Positions 38,344-50,688 of a DNA stretch of 64,000 nt are shown here, piece by piece (positions within the stretch are counted from its first letter, which is position 1; each line of letters starts with the position of its first letter). Made by a program: the position numbers and the translations under genes. This DNA is from Onthophagus taurus (lineage: Eukaryota > Arthropoda > Insecta > Coleoptera > Scarabaeidae), in contig NC_091972.1 in the NCBI RefSeq assembly GCF_036711975.1, forward strand, positions 12,343,001 to 12,407,000. Reading direction: 5' to 3'. The notes beneath the pieces are model-generated. The model worked only from the letters and a program-made list of their open reading frames with translations. It had not been told where the DNA came from and searched no databases.

Positions 38344-41300
38344 TTATTGGTCCCAAGAATAATTTGGTTTATCGTTTACTTTCGTGTAAACAAGACCTTG
38401 AGGTTTCTGTTTCGAATAAGCCGAATCTTGCGCAAATTTCTTCGTTTCATCATAAGACCGTGACCATCCACCGTGCCAATCTTCCTCGCCACCATCATAA
38501 TGATGTTGATGTTGGGCGTGTTCATAATAAATTACTTTCTGTGGTTGATGACCTTTCTTCAATTCTAAATAAAATCTTGCAGCGTTTAATAAAAGACTCG
38601 CCAAAGCTATGAATAAGAATTTAACTTGCAGATGAATGGCGAGAGCTTTTAATATAAGTTTTATTTTTGTTGCGGCGACAGCACCCAATAATAATAATTT
38701 TATTATGGCCTTCTTCTTCTTTTTCTTTTTACCTCTGCCTTCTAAAAATAAAATTAATACAATAAAATTTTAGATCGTCAGGCACATACTATAACTGTCC
38801 ATGTTAACTGTTAGTTCAGAGAAATACCTAAAATTTTCCACCGCTACCATTTACTGTTAGATACTCACATAAATTAAATTATAAGCAACGATTACTCGAT
38901 AAAATCACCTTTTCATCGGTAAATCGAAAATTAATTCTTTATCCTTACCTTCAACTTGTCTCGATTTATCTTCTTTCGCTTCATCTTTATCACCCTCCTC
39001 TTCTTCATCTCCTTCTTCCAACTCGGTCTCATCATTGCTATTTTCTTTACCGTCTCTAAACAAACCGGATATACCATCTTTAAACATATCAGTTAGCTCT
39101 GATATTATACTATTTAAAGAGTCCATTAAGGCTGAAGGTTTCGATGATTCTTCTGCTCTTCCGGATTCAACGACTTGTGCATCGGCTTCATCTAAAAGTA
39201 AAATGAGATAAAATGAGAAATGAGGGAAACAAGTGATTTGATAATGTTGTATAATGTGAACAGGTTGTTTAACTTCTTCTGACTAGGTCATTTTACCGCT
39301 ACACACAATGGAAAACATTTCGTTGTAGTGCTTCGATACACAGGCTTGAACTATTTGACAAGAACCAACTGACGTGTGTTGCTTGTTATTCGAGAAGAAC
39401 TTGTAACGCTCGTGCGGTGACCGTTATTGCTATAGATTTTAATAAAAATAAAAAATACGGTCGGTTTCGGTTTGTTATGATATACATTTTAATAACATTC
39501 TTCCTTTTACATTGAGTGGTCAATTAACTAAGTTTTATGAGTTATGAGCATTAAGTAATTTTAAAGACTATAAAACGTTATGTTTATATTTGGCATGGTA
39601 TAACAATTAAATTGTTTATGGGTTTTATGATGTTAATAATAATAAAAAGAGATGAATAATTGGAAACGAGAAAGTGGGTTTACTTCTTTAATATTTATCA
39701 AACGTCAGGTGTCTACACAAATCAAAAATAATATTTCTAAATGAAAGTAGCTCAACGGTAGTTTATATTGTTGTAAAAATTAATACTTAATACTGTTGTA
39801 AATTTATCGATGACATGTTTTGTTAGTGTTGAGAATAGGCTTGTGTTTGGTTTTATTGATTTATAAGTCAAGTACAATAATTAGTCTTATAAATCATGAT
39901 TCGATGAGTTTTGGCCATAACAAACTACTTTAAGAAATGTGGTTGTCAAAACACTAACTTTTTTATGATTATTTGTTAGCTATGTAGAAATGGTGCATCT
40001 TGACATTGATCTTCCTCATTACTAGCGGTGAGAGCAAGTCTGCTCAATCTACTTAGTGTTGCTATCATCTTTCAAAGAACCTGCAACATGATTCTGTACT
40101 TGCTTTACAAATTTTCATGTTGTTCTTTAACTCAATACTATCCCTTGACGTCAAATTATTTAAACATTCCCATTTATTCTCTATATTTTTACTTTCCATA
40201 TGAATTCTGATGTTTTCCACTTTCCATTTTGCAATTTTTTCGTTTTTATACGATCAAAACGTATAAATGGAGAGATAGAGAAACAGCAGGGAAATTTATT
40301 CTTTACTATTTCTGTGTGGTTTTGCTGTTTGCATTGTTCTCTCTCTCGTCTCTGCCATTATATAATACCATAAGATGGTAACTACCAATTTATGATCCTC
40401 TTCTTTCTTTTTGTCCTGTGTTTTTCTTCTCGTGTACTGCTCTTCATGTTTCGATATTCACCACCAGTTCGTTGTATCTTATGTATGCTCAATATCCTTT
40501 CTTTCTGGCCTCTTCCAATTATGGGATCGGAAGCTTTCTTTGCTTTTCTCTTTCTTTTCGCATTTCTCTTCATTAATCCATACTTTTTATTTTCTTAAAG
40601 ATTTCTTTCTTGATGCTTTCTGTAATTAATTTCCCCAATATTGGGTTGTTCCTGTTGTAGTCTCTTTCCGATTCTTCTCACCTCATCTATTCCATTCATC
40701 TATCTGATACTTGATCCACGTTATAATATATTCCTTAGATATAAATCTTAGTATTTTCACACTCTAGCCAAAATACTACGATGTTATTTCTTATCGTTAT
40801 AGATCTAAATTTAGATCTACATAATCATGCATAATTTCAGCATGGATTTAAAAAAATCTGTTATCCAATAAGTTAACGATTGAAAAAATAATTTATAAAT
40901 AAATACTAAAAGTGTTAAAATGTTAATGTTGATCTTCACGGTTTGAATATCAAATCGAATTAGCAAATTGCTCAGTTTGCTTTGGGAAAGAATTTTAAAT
41001 TTACCCAATCAATTAGATTAACCCACTTTTTCAGGTTCAGGTCCTCCTTTTTTTTAAGGTAAGTATTCAAGGTGGGAACTTAAACTCTGGTCGACCGATG
41101 CTTCTTGGGTCAATGAAAGTGGGTATCCATTATAACGGTATACATGTCTATAAAGAGCGAACAACGTTCGGTGTCGCAGACGAATACGAAAAAATGTCTG
41201 TGTTGATTGAAAATCCAAATGAAACTCAATACAAATTATATGAACTTTCCAAATAAAACTAGTTTTGGGTTGTTTATGTAAATGCAACGTTTTCTTTTTG

Positions 41301-42872
41301 GTTAAAAATATGTAAGAATTTGTAAATGCTAGGGAAAGTTTGTAAAAAAATGTCTTTATATCGAGAATTATGCATATTGTAGAAAACTTGTTATTAACTA
41401 GGGTACAGAAAGTGACTTCAACAAATTACATTTTTTGGTAAAAAGTATTTATTTTTTGCAATTTTCTTGGTAACAGTTCAATATACCTTTAAGATTCTTT
41501 TCTAAACACTCTTCTTTGATTTTGCTTTCCATATAATACACTTTCGCTTAATCTATTCTTCTTTTTTACTTTATTTATTAATTTTTGCTTTACCTCACGG
41601 TTTCATATAAAGCGTAGAAAGTTTAAAAATCAACTCCTTTTCGCCGAGATAACGAAGAAATCGACTCCCCTACTTACCTGGATTTAAAACTAGATTACCA
41701 ACGTTTGCACCAATTAAATCATAAAAATCATAACGGTTTAAATGATTCCTTAATTATTTGGTGCTAAACTGATAAATTGACTTATTTGCATAAATTAAGG
41801 TATAAAATGTTACAACTTCCTACCAACGCCTCTTTACTTGAATAAATCAAATTATAAACCGCATTTAAGTTATGTCGTCACCTAAACGATGACTTCCTGC
41901 GTAATGAAGCAAAAACCATCAATAATTGAATTCGATCTGAAGCTTTAATAGAAAAGATGTATTACTATTAATTTTTTTACTTCTTATGAGAATTTTCACT
42001 CGTATTTATGTAAATTAAAAGGTGAAAATGACCTTAATAAGCTATCCTAATAAGTGAAAATCAGTTTTAAACGTAGTTTACATAATATCTAGGTCGTATG
42101 ATATATTATCTTTGGAAGATATAATAATCAATAACTATGACAACTGTTAATATATGATTGCATTTCCTGTTGGAGAAGCTTGATTAGAAATCTATCACAG
42201 CCGTTTAAACAAGGTAATATTATGGCGAATCTTAATTATAAATTTAATTAATTGGTAATGACAGAAATAAATTTATTTATACGGGTTAAGTAGATTTCTT
42301 TAAATTTATTGGAATTTAATTAATTTAAAATTCAGGTTATAAATATACCGTTGGGAGATTTCAACACTTAAAATTCATTACAGATTCTCGACAATTTCTT
42401 TCGATAGCTTATAAAAGTTCTAGGCCACTTTACATAAGCACCAATAAAACACATCTGTTAATGTATTAAAAACAACCTCTCTTAAACCGATAATTTTCAT
42501 TACCGTTAAGCAATAAGATGATTAAATCTTGTGTATGAAGAACACCTTTTCATTAGTACTCGAATATTGTGCTTTACTGCAATGTGGTTTTAGAAAAAAC
42601 TTACCCCAAAATGATTTATTGGCATCAACAACCATTAAATCAGCTTTATCCAAGATACATTTTCCATCCAATGTACCAATACAAAGTGCCATATCCACCA
42701 AATTCCTTAAATTCCTCGACTTCCAACTTAATCCTTGTGATGTTGGATTTTGTGGTAATTCTTCAACACTATTTCTCGCTATCGAAATATCTTTTGGATG
42801 CAACCTTTGACATTTTCCACCGGTGATGATTAAAAGAAGCAGGGGTGAAACAACTAAGAGGAAACTCTTCAT
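38344..42872 (-). CDS. Osiris-like (DUF1676) protein
   Basis: Three exons, 42605-42872, 38949-39191 and 38344-38741, with both introns in phase 1, give 302 residues. Order of parts: a signal peptide (MKSFLLVVSPLLLLIITGG); a two-cysteine segment around residues 60-75 (VDMALCIGTLDGKCILDKAD) like the Osiris Cys region; a Ser/Glu/Asp-rich linker with an acidic run (about 133-160); a run of seven lysines and a long hydrophobic stretch (about 185-230) matching the Osiris transmembrane block; then KVIYYEHAQHQHHYDGG and a Tyr-containing tail (SRSYDETKKFAQDSAYSK) reminiscent of Osiris endings. Osiris proteins are insect-specific endosomal or secretory proteins needed for cuticle and tracheal formation. 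The first exon is separated by a 3.4-kb intron. Donors GTAAGT and GTAAGG and acceptors CTTTTAG and TTTTTAG support the joins. Which Osiris member it is cannot be told here. Confidence 0.75.
39192..42604 (-). other. First intron of the Osiris-like gene
   Basis: A 3.4-kb intron. Mostly unassigned AT-rich DNA. A 20-nt palindrome (half TAGATCTAAA) lies at 40800-40819. A purine-biased region on the minus strand at about 40380-40600 gives Lys/Arg-rich frames that might be a LINE scrap but show no firm motif. Confidence 0.55.
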
Positions 42873-43022
42873 TTTGATATAAATTTAATTCAATGAATCA
42901 TGAAATTTTCGCGCACTCCAATTATTTTTTAAGATAGAATTTTCTCTGAGCTCCAGGAGCACCAGTTCTTCTCACCTTGAACTTGAAAACGTTTCTGGAA
43001 GGCCATAGGTTGAGTCGAGGCA

Positions 43023-43028
43023 TTTATA
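43023..43028 (-). promoter_or_regulatory. TATA box of the Osiris-like gene
   Basis: TATAAA on the minus strand within CTTATAAATGCC, about 150 nt upstream of the ATG at 42872. The surrounding 42950-43130 is richer in GC than the flanks, as often seen around promoters in this window. Confidence 0.5.
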
Positions 43029-43139
43029 AGTAAGAGAGATCGCTGCGAAGAATCGCGCTGGTGGTTCACTTTAAAGAAGAAATGTGGAACGCCCGGCTTC
43101 TCCGATATTGCTTGCCTTTGAGTATTCCCTATAAAGTGA

Positions 43140-45590
43140 AGTTACGCGGGTGATTTACTATATATAAATTTATTCTGTTAGATAGGTATTTTAATCCTGT
43201 TTATGATAACATGATAACATTTTGTTATTTATTACATCTTCATCATTCCTACTTAGATACATATCAATTTTCTGTACAGAAGGTAAAATTACAGTAGACG
43301 TTTCATGCAATTAATCACGTCACTTTAGAATAAACGCCTTTCAAGTAAACTTTACCTTTCGTTCGATCTAAATGTACAAGAACAGCCTCCGGCTGTTAGC
43401 ACATAACTTTGCGAAGATGCTCTTACGGTACTTCCCACGTTTTGGAAACGTTTTGATGAACCAATTTAATCAATGTAAACAGTGCGTTTCTTAAGGAACT
43501 ATTAGTGATTAACTAAGATTAGTGTCGCAAAATGAGTATAGTTTAAGGATTACAATGAAATTGACTTAATAAGAGACCGGAAAATAAGTTACTGATTTCT
43601 AACTGGATTTCCAACGTTTTCTTCCGATTACAGTTGTAAACTAGTATTTCAATCAATGAACGACGTTTTAAGCCAACATAAAATATCTTAGAAAGCTTTG
43701 TCAAGAGAAAACTCTGTTTCCTAATTTAAAAGATTTTATGTGAATAAATTATTAGAGTTACTGCTGATAACAACAATAACTTGCCCTGCATCTCCAAGTG
43801 TGTATGTTGTAAACTAAACAAGATTTGACTGCATAAAAAAGCTATTTTTATTTTTATCACAATTTATTATTAGTTCTTCTCATGCCTCTTGATCTATGAT
43901 ATACGGCCTCAATGCAGTCTTGCCCCATTTTTGCAGTAAGTCCCCTATGTGTGGCCTAATTAAGCGGATGTTCCCATTAAATAACGGACCAAATAAGCGA
44001 AGTGCCATGTACTACATCAAATATATCGGGTCATTTATTTACAGGAAGGAAAAAAAGATCATGTCTATGCCATTCCTTTATAGTTTGGTTATTAGATGTC
44101 AGATTAGTCTGGGGTCCTTGACTGGTATACGAAACTCACTTAATTTCTACTCCCGACACTCACTGTGTATGAAGATCAATACAAAGCGTATGAAAAAGAG
44201 ATTATCCAATACACTACAGAAAGAAGTCAAATTCAGAAAGCTCCTTTTCCTGTAACCTATCATGTAGTCGTCCAACATTGCTTATAAAATCAATCGTTCG
44301 GATTGTGATATCGTTGTTATATCAGGACATCATAACAGCTTAAACCTAGATTACAGCAACATGAAGTACACTAAGAAATCTAACTCTAGAGTCCACTATC
44401 CATCCTTGTCAAGAAAATGATTTATCCTAAAAGGCTTAGAAAATAACTCATTTTCGCAATAATTCTAATAAAAAAACTAATCAAATTAACCAAACAAGCA
44501 CGTCCTAATAAGAAATAATTAAAAATGACGGAAAAATAATCATCATTTTGCGGTTTTCAAATCGTAATTACACACTTGAAGAACTCCAATTAAACTGTAA
44601 GAGATATAGCGTTGATTAAAAGACAAAAAGTTCCTCATAAAATCATTTCGTTTTATTTTAAATACACTTTATAATTAATTAGTAGTTGATACTAGAAAGT
44701 GTGAGTTACATCGTCGTTACTCCTGAGTTCTCAGGAGTGCTAATTTGATAAGAAAACATCATGTCGAAGAAGGTCAGTAAGGTGAAGATTCGGTTTTTCT
44801 GTAAATAGCAAATTTTCAATGCAGATCTGAGTGTTTAAGTAGGTTTTCATGTTTTCTGTACCTATCCATACAGATTACAAATTATCACAGATTCTCGACA
44901 TAGTTTCAAAGTAAGTTGAATTTTAAATTTAAAATCATAACTATATACTTGACTATACCATATCTTTATTATTATTTTTAATGTCGTGTTCAACTTCAAC
45001 TTTCTATCATTTTTAGCAAAAGCGAATATGTTTACTAATAATTTAATTTAGAAACATTAAAAAGATTTAAAGAAATCTACAACTTTCTAATTTTTTATAT
45101 TTGGTCTTTTTTTAATTCTAAATCTTAATGAGTGTTACATTTATAATAAATTTTCCAACGATTTTTTAATTTATTCTTAATTTCGTGATCTAGATTTTAT
45201 ATCCTACTTATAAATTTTCCAAAAAATCATTTGGAATATTTCGAAATTCAAATTCGCTGTAGATAATCGATAAAATGTATTATTGTAACATATGACACAA
45301 AAACCCGGATTGTAACTGGACGAATGAAAGCAGATCTCTTTTACAGGTGTAAACAAAGAAATTGCTTTAAGTGGATGCTTAAACAAGGGCAAATAAGTTG
45401 AAAGAATATTCTTTTCTAGTGTTGTTGAAATTTTTTTTGCAATTTATTTAATTTTATAAACAATTCTTAATATTTACTTACGATTAAGATTTAAAACGGA
45501 GAAAGTGTAGCGTGTAATAGCTGTATATTTTATTAACCTAGTTAATTATTATTAATGGAATAATAAATTGCTCCAGAAAATGCATATAAG
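43140..45590. other. Unassigned intergenic DNA
   Basis: No supported gene. An open frame at 43896-44255 (plus, 119 codons) has no recognisable domain and no coding-like composition. Confidence 0.4.
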
Positions 45591-45599
45591 AAAATAACG

Positions 45600-45839
45600 A
45601 TGAAAACGATCAATATAGTTGTGTTAAATCTGGTTCTGGCAGCCGATTTCTATAACATCTCCACTTATCTTCCGGATACTTTTAGCCGTTACGAAGACGT
45701 TTCGATCAGTGAAACTGTCCCAGATAAATTCGACGTTGACATGTCGATAATTGACCTGGCCACACCGGAGGAAGCCGATTTTGATACCAAGATACATTTC
45801 TCGTCGTTACTTTCAAAGACATGCTTCAAATTGTCGTAA
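45600..45839 (+). CDS. Orphan open frame with coding-like composition, possible exon
   Basis: 79 codons starting MKTINIVVLNLVLAADFYNI (a weak signal-peptide shape) and continuing with a balanced, acidic sequence (YLPDTFSRYEDVSISETVPD). Codon third positions are much richer in C and G than the AT-rich surroundings, which is the main reason for calling it. A GTAACT donor-like site overlaps the stop, so it could be an exon of a longer gene whose other parts I could not find. No family is recognised. Confidence 0.35.
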   Translation: MKTINIVVLNLVLAADFYNISTYLPDTFSRYEDVSISETVPDKFDVDMSIIDLATPEEADFDTKIHFSSLLSKTCFKLS

Positions 45840-45849
45840 CTGCAAGATA

Positions 45850-46960
45850 TTGTTAAATTTGAAAGGTGGATCGTAATGAATTATCTATTATTATGGTTAT
45901 TATTTTGTGTCCCAACCGTAACTAATACAACGAAATCAATTCATGGTCGGTTGTAGTGATCTTGAGTTAATAATTTTAACTTAATTTCTAACAATCTAAT
46001 ACTTATGAAATTTTCACATAATCACTAAGGATATCTGTTTTACGATTTATACATAGTTTCGGCTCGTCCTTGGAGGTGGTGTGGATACTTTCCTCCGGGT
46101 TATGGGGTCACTCTTTTCATTCTAGGTCGTCTGCCTTCTCCGTCCATAAGTTACACGCCGGATGTCTCATTTTATATTTCGCAGACGTTTCAGACACTGT
46201 TTGTGGTTGTTACCTCTTACGCTGACAAAAGGAATGATCGAACCGTTATGGATGATTCATATAAATCGGCTTCTTACTCCAAATAACATACGATTGGTAA
46301 GCTGAATAAGTTATACGTGGTCGACAAAATTGTCGTAGTATCGTTAACACTGATCTTAAAAATAATCAAACAAATAACCGTTAAATCAACAAACGAAACG
46401 TTATCGCATTGTATCATTAAATTTATTATAAAGTTGAAAAGATCTATTTAGAGAGAAAATAATTTACGGCAAGATTGGTGTTATTATTGTAATAAAAGTG
46501 AGGATGTAACGTTTAATGGTATTATGCGTCGTTAATCATCTTTTAAAAGTAGTTCAATCGTTTGAAGATTATATGTAAGCAGCACCATTTTCTATTTTAG
46601 CATCTGTTAATCTAATAGCTTCCTCAAATAAAACAAAAGTGTTTTCTCTCAAAGAAAGTTTGAGTGCGGTTTAAACGTGTGTGCTCTGTTAGCAATCTTA
46701 GTCACGTTTATATAGGCTAGGAATGTGATGGATTTTGGACTAAAAAAACTTAAGTAATGAAAGCGTCTCAAATTGATCCGGTTTCTATGAACGATTTATG
46801 ACATAATACATAAAAAGAATATCTTTCTTTGTATAATTACATAACTCAATTACATTAAATTAAACCGTAAAACATTGAGACATATTTTCCATTTAAATGT
46901 TTTAACATTTTTTCTTTAATATTAAAATGTCACATAAATGTACTGTGTTAAGCAATAATA
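45850..46960. other. Unassigned DNA with a GC-richer patch
   Basis: A patch at about 46055-46290 is richer in GC and CpG than the surroundings but gives no open reading frame longer than about 30 codons on either strand. It may be an old mobile-element fragment. Confidence 0.35.
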
Positions 46961-47060
46961 AGGAGAAATCAGAAAGCTGATAAGATATGTCAACTTATTT
47001 GGGTCTAAGATACAAAATGAACTTTTTGATGCTGATTTAATTAATGAAGTAACCCTAAAA

Positions 47061-47805
47061 AAAGGATACTTTATTTAATAATTGGCAATATTTCCACAAG
47101 GATCCTGCTAGAAATGAATTCTACAGCGAATTTTGAAAGTTATCGATGAAAATTGCAACATTGAAAATTTTATCAAAACTTCAAATATTGTTTTCTCATA
47201 AACTAAAAGTTTTTTTTCAAAACGGGTTGGTTCATTGGAAAGAGGACAGTTTTATTAACACTTTGGGAAATTTTCATACTCATATTCCAAGATATGGATT
47301 TTATACGAATTTTTAAAACTTAATCGGCGAAAATTACAAAATTCGTAAAAATTGTCGATTATTTCAAAAATTTATTTCTCAAGAACTAAAAGTGATTTTT
47401 CAAAACGCCTTTTTGCATTAGAAAGAGGATACTTTAATTAATAATTGGTGATATTTCCACAATGATCCTTCAAGAAATTAATTTTATAGCGAATTTTGAA
47501 AATTATCGATGAAAATTGTAACATCGAAAATTTTATCAAAACTTCAAATATTGTTTTCTCAAAAACTAAAAGTTTTTTTTCAAAACTGGTTGGTTCATTG
47601 GAAAGAGGACACTTTTATTAACACTTTGGGAAATATTCATACTCATATTCCAAGTAATCGATTTTTTACGAATTATTAAAATTTAATCGGCGAAAATTGC
47701 AAAATTCGAAAAAATTGTCGATTATTTCAAAAATTTATTTCTCAAGAACTAAAAGTGATTTTTCAAAACGGCTTTTTGCATTAAAAAGAGGTTACTTTAA
47801 TTAAT
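47061..47805 (+). repeat. Satellite array, about 182-bp monomers arranged as 363-bp dimers
   Basis: The landmark GGATACTTT recurs at 47064, 47427 and (as GGTTACTTT) 47790, exactly 363 bp apart. A diverged half-unit landmark GGACA/GTTTT occurs 180 bp into each dimer (47244 in the first). Each half contains TTTCTCA..AACTAAAAGT..TTTTTCAAAAC. So the array is two dimers, or four monomers of about 180-183 bp, with A and B monomer types. Confidence 0.85.
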
Positions 47806-47929
47806 AATCAAAAGTGATAACAGCGACAGTGCTATTAGTAATGAATGTGATGATTAATTACAAGCGAAGAGAAGAAAACTAGACGAAACTGCAACAAGAG
47901 ATTTTATATATCGCATTGGGATTGTTACA

Positions 47930-48072
47930 ATGAGGTTGCTGATGACAAAACTGATATAAATAAAGTTGTATTCAATGAAAAAAGTCCTATTGGGGTTGAA
48001 CTTGATTATTACCTGCAGTATCCAACACCTAAAAGAGATACTAATTCCTGTGAATGGTGGAGTACTAAGTAA
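47930..48072 (+). pseudogene. hAT transposase C-terminal remnant
   Basis: The plus frame reads TDINKVVFNEKSPIGVELDY then YLQYPTPKRDTNSCEWWST and a stop at 48070-48072. It preserves the hAT C-terminal dimerisation signature. The rest of the transposase is missing, replaced by the satellite array. Confidence 0.7.
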
Positions 48073-48109
48073 TAGGTTTTTAATATCCGTCCCACCACTA
48101 ATTTTAACG

Positions 48110-50370
48110 TTACTAAAATTTTCAAATTTTCAGCAGATCTATTATTGAACTTACAAGGAATCGTGCAGGAACAAACATGCTTTTGTAATCTTTCGGTGAC
48201 CTACTATTTTAGCTTCATGAATTCTTAACGAACATGAAGGCCCAACCCTTTTTTAGTGTGATGTCCCTGTTTTTATTGCAACGTTGTAAATTAATTACGG
48301 AACACCGAATATTTGGTTTCCTGCGCCTCATCAATAGATGGCCTTCAGTGCACTGTTATATATTCCACTGTTTATAACTATTTGAAAGAATTTTTATGGT
48401 TTGGTTATGTGCCTCTATAAACATCTTTTACCAATGAAATAGAGTAACCTTACAATACCAAAATAACGAAACATGAATCCCTAGGAAGCCTAATTGTGTT
48501 ACATGCGCAGTAATAGATGTAGATGTGGACAGGTAGACAATCAGAGGTTGTGTACTCTAATTAACTTCTAATTATATATGAGTTGGTAACTGGTGATAAA
48601 GAGGCGACATGAATAATAAGCTTCTCGAAAAGGGGCACCAAGTTGCAACACTCTTCGTACTAGTCAATTCAGTTTTTCAGGCAACCACATTATACAATCT
48701 ATCAGAATAGCTTTTGATTTTTGCCTCAAAGCCTCAATTATGTTCTATTGCATGAGCAATATGTATCGGAGACCTGTAAAGACATAACAATTGGTATTAA
48801 TCAATAACCAAATTTGCTCAAATATAAGGAATACAACTGTATCTACTGCACGGTTCTGAAAATGGGGGGATTTCTGTTATGTCAATACACAGACTTCATA
48901 AAGTTTCCAAATCCAGTAGAATATCACAGTCATTTTTTCTTCATTATATCTCAAGCTTGGCATAATAAATTAGTTTACCAAAGAACTGAATGTTGAAAAT
49001 GTAGTGGTCACTACATAGTTTTGTTCTGTCTCTACTCCAACATTCGAGAAGATCAGATGTATGATCTCAAAAGTGAACGCATTTTTCTACCAGTTATACA
49101 AAATGTCTCTAACAACATCTCAGTTCTAAGAGAATTTATTGAATTTATTATTGATTCACCAATTGAACCTAAAGTCGAAGAAATAAATCAATGAGTTCCA
49201 AGCTAATCTAAACAGCTAAGAAGATAAAATGACCAGCTACACTTGTTGCCAAAGAGTGTAAAGAGTATTTTTCTTAATGGTACACTTCAAGAGGAAGTGC
49301 TTCAATAGTTACAAATTTGTTAATCCAGACATTTCTCAATCTTTTAATGAAATAATTTAGAAAATACGTGATTGGAAAGTTTGCGCCGGCTTAATGAAAG
49401 AAAATATTATATAGCACAAACACAGTACACACATTTGAAGAAAATTAAAACCATCACCTCAATTTTATACGGCCAGTAAGAAAACTAATAAACATTGGGA
49501 AACTAATTAAAATTAAATAAACTCTCCAAAATTCACATTAGCACAGATTTAAAACCACTGTCGGGTTTAACATCCATTATTGAGCGCATCAAGCACTTAA
49601 TTGAAATACTACTTATATTAAGTATACTTAAGTATTTCTTTTAAACTTATAGAAATTTGAGAAAGTAGATTAGGCAACTCTACTTAATTAATTTAGAAAT
49701 TACCGTGTTATTCCTTTAAATATAGGCAATCCATATTACAGCAAGTATATTTTAAAATTTTATGTTTAAAATACCATAATATAGATATTGTTAATTCTTT
49801 TTAACCAAAGGAAATCAATAGTGCTTTTAAAACGTTAATATTAAAAAAATGAAATATTAAAATTATTTTAATAAAAACTAAATTTAAGGAGTTGTTAAAT
49901 TCTGTTTTATTTTAGTCTTTTTGCCACAAAAGTAGTTATTGTGTATTTTTAAAATATACAAAAGATATACTTAATTGTTGTTACGAACATATACATTTAA
50001 AAATTACAGATAAAATCCCTAGATAGAAAATCAAACATATTCGATAACGAGCATCTGTATCGTCGTATCTGATTGTTAGTGAGCTATTTCAAAATTTTCT
50101 AACTGGACGTTTTCGTAAAACTCAACATAAATACACGTGACGTCATTAACATATATACACGAACATCTATGACTATATCTGACACATGGATTGGACAGAT
50201 GATGAGAAGAATGAAGGTCGTGCAGATTAGAGAAAAAAGCAAAGTATCTTTGGGTTTCCAGTTTGCTTTGAGTATTACGAAAACGTATTCGTTATTATTT
50301 TTTTTTAGATACTCATTACGAATATGTTTGTCGGACTCGTTATTGTTTGTCTACATCAGACGAAATACGT
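48110..50370. other. Unassigned intergenic DNA
   Basis: No gene is supported. A minor frame near 49055-49195 could be another mobile-element scrap, but no motif allows a call. The composite site at 50134-50145 is listed separately. Confidence 0.4.
50134..50145. promoter_or_regulatory. Overlapping E-box and CRE-like palindromes
   Basis: CACGTG (50134-50139) overlaps TGACGTCA (50138-50145). Both are full palindromes recognised by bHLH and bZIP factors respectively. They lie about 550 nt beyond the mspo stop codon on the 3' side. Functional relevance is unknown. Confidence 0.35.
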
Positions 50371-50386
50371 TTATTTATTTATTTTT
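50371..50386 (-). promoter_or_regulatory. Candidate polyadenylation signals of M-spondin
   Basis: On the minus strand overlapping AATAAATAAATAAA units lie about 305 nt downstream of the stop codon at 50689-50691, a reasonable 3' untranslated length. Confidence 0.45.
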
Positions 50387-50688
50387 GTTGAAAGAGACTC
50401 TGATATTAACCGACAAAACATTCACTGAGCATTGCTGCTTCACTTCAAAAAGCCGGTCAACTTCTTTTACGAGTCGACGATGCAGATCGACGTTAATACT
50501 CGTTTTCGTTAATGTTTGGCTCGAATTGTCAAAAACAGCACGAAGTCCTGATGGCTTATTTTTTTTGTACACTAAACACAGCTGTAGATTCTTCTGTTAC
50601 TTTAACCTCTATGCAACGACCGACTGTGGATTGTAATACTGGAGACATGCTTCTTGGCTAAACACTCTTCAAATCGAGACAGACACAT

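Larger units (their letters stand above)
46971..48100 (+). mobile_element. hAT-family element, copy 1, with an internal satellite array
   Basis: The right end is CCCACCACTA at 48091-48100, whose reverse complement TAGTGGTGGGACGGATATT fits a hAT-type terminus. Upstream of it (about 47940-48070) is a coding remnant with the hAT C-terminal motif ELDYYLQYPTPKRDTNSCEW, the dimerisation region that normally reads 'E..YL..P...R..NPLEWW'. Before that stands a tandem array (47061-47805). The left part from 46971 matches copy 2 at 53322 onwards. I could not find the left terminus or a target duplication, so the copy may be truncated or diverged on that side. Confidence 0.7.

Noticed and set aside
40382-40600. 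Lys/Arg-rich minus frame and its hydrophobic plus mirror
   Set aside because: Purine-biased DNA gives both. No LINE motif could be read with confidence.
46971-48100. CRISPR-like interpretation of the regularly spaced repeats
   Set aside because: Monomers of about 182 bp without unique spacers, within a eukaryotic transposon. They are a satellite array.
50169-50636. 155-codon plus-strand frame
   Set aside because: It lies in the 3' flank of M-spondin on the opposite strand, has AT-driven composition and no domain, and its first part reads through splice-like and homopolymer sequence.
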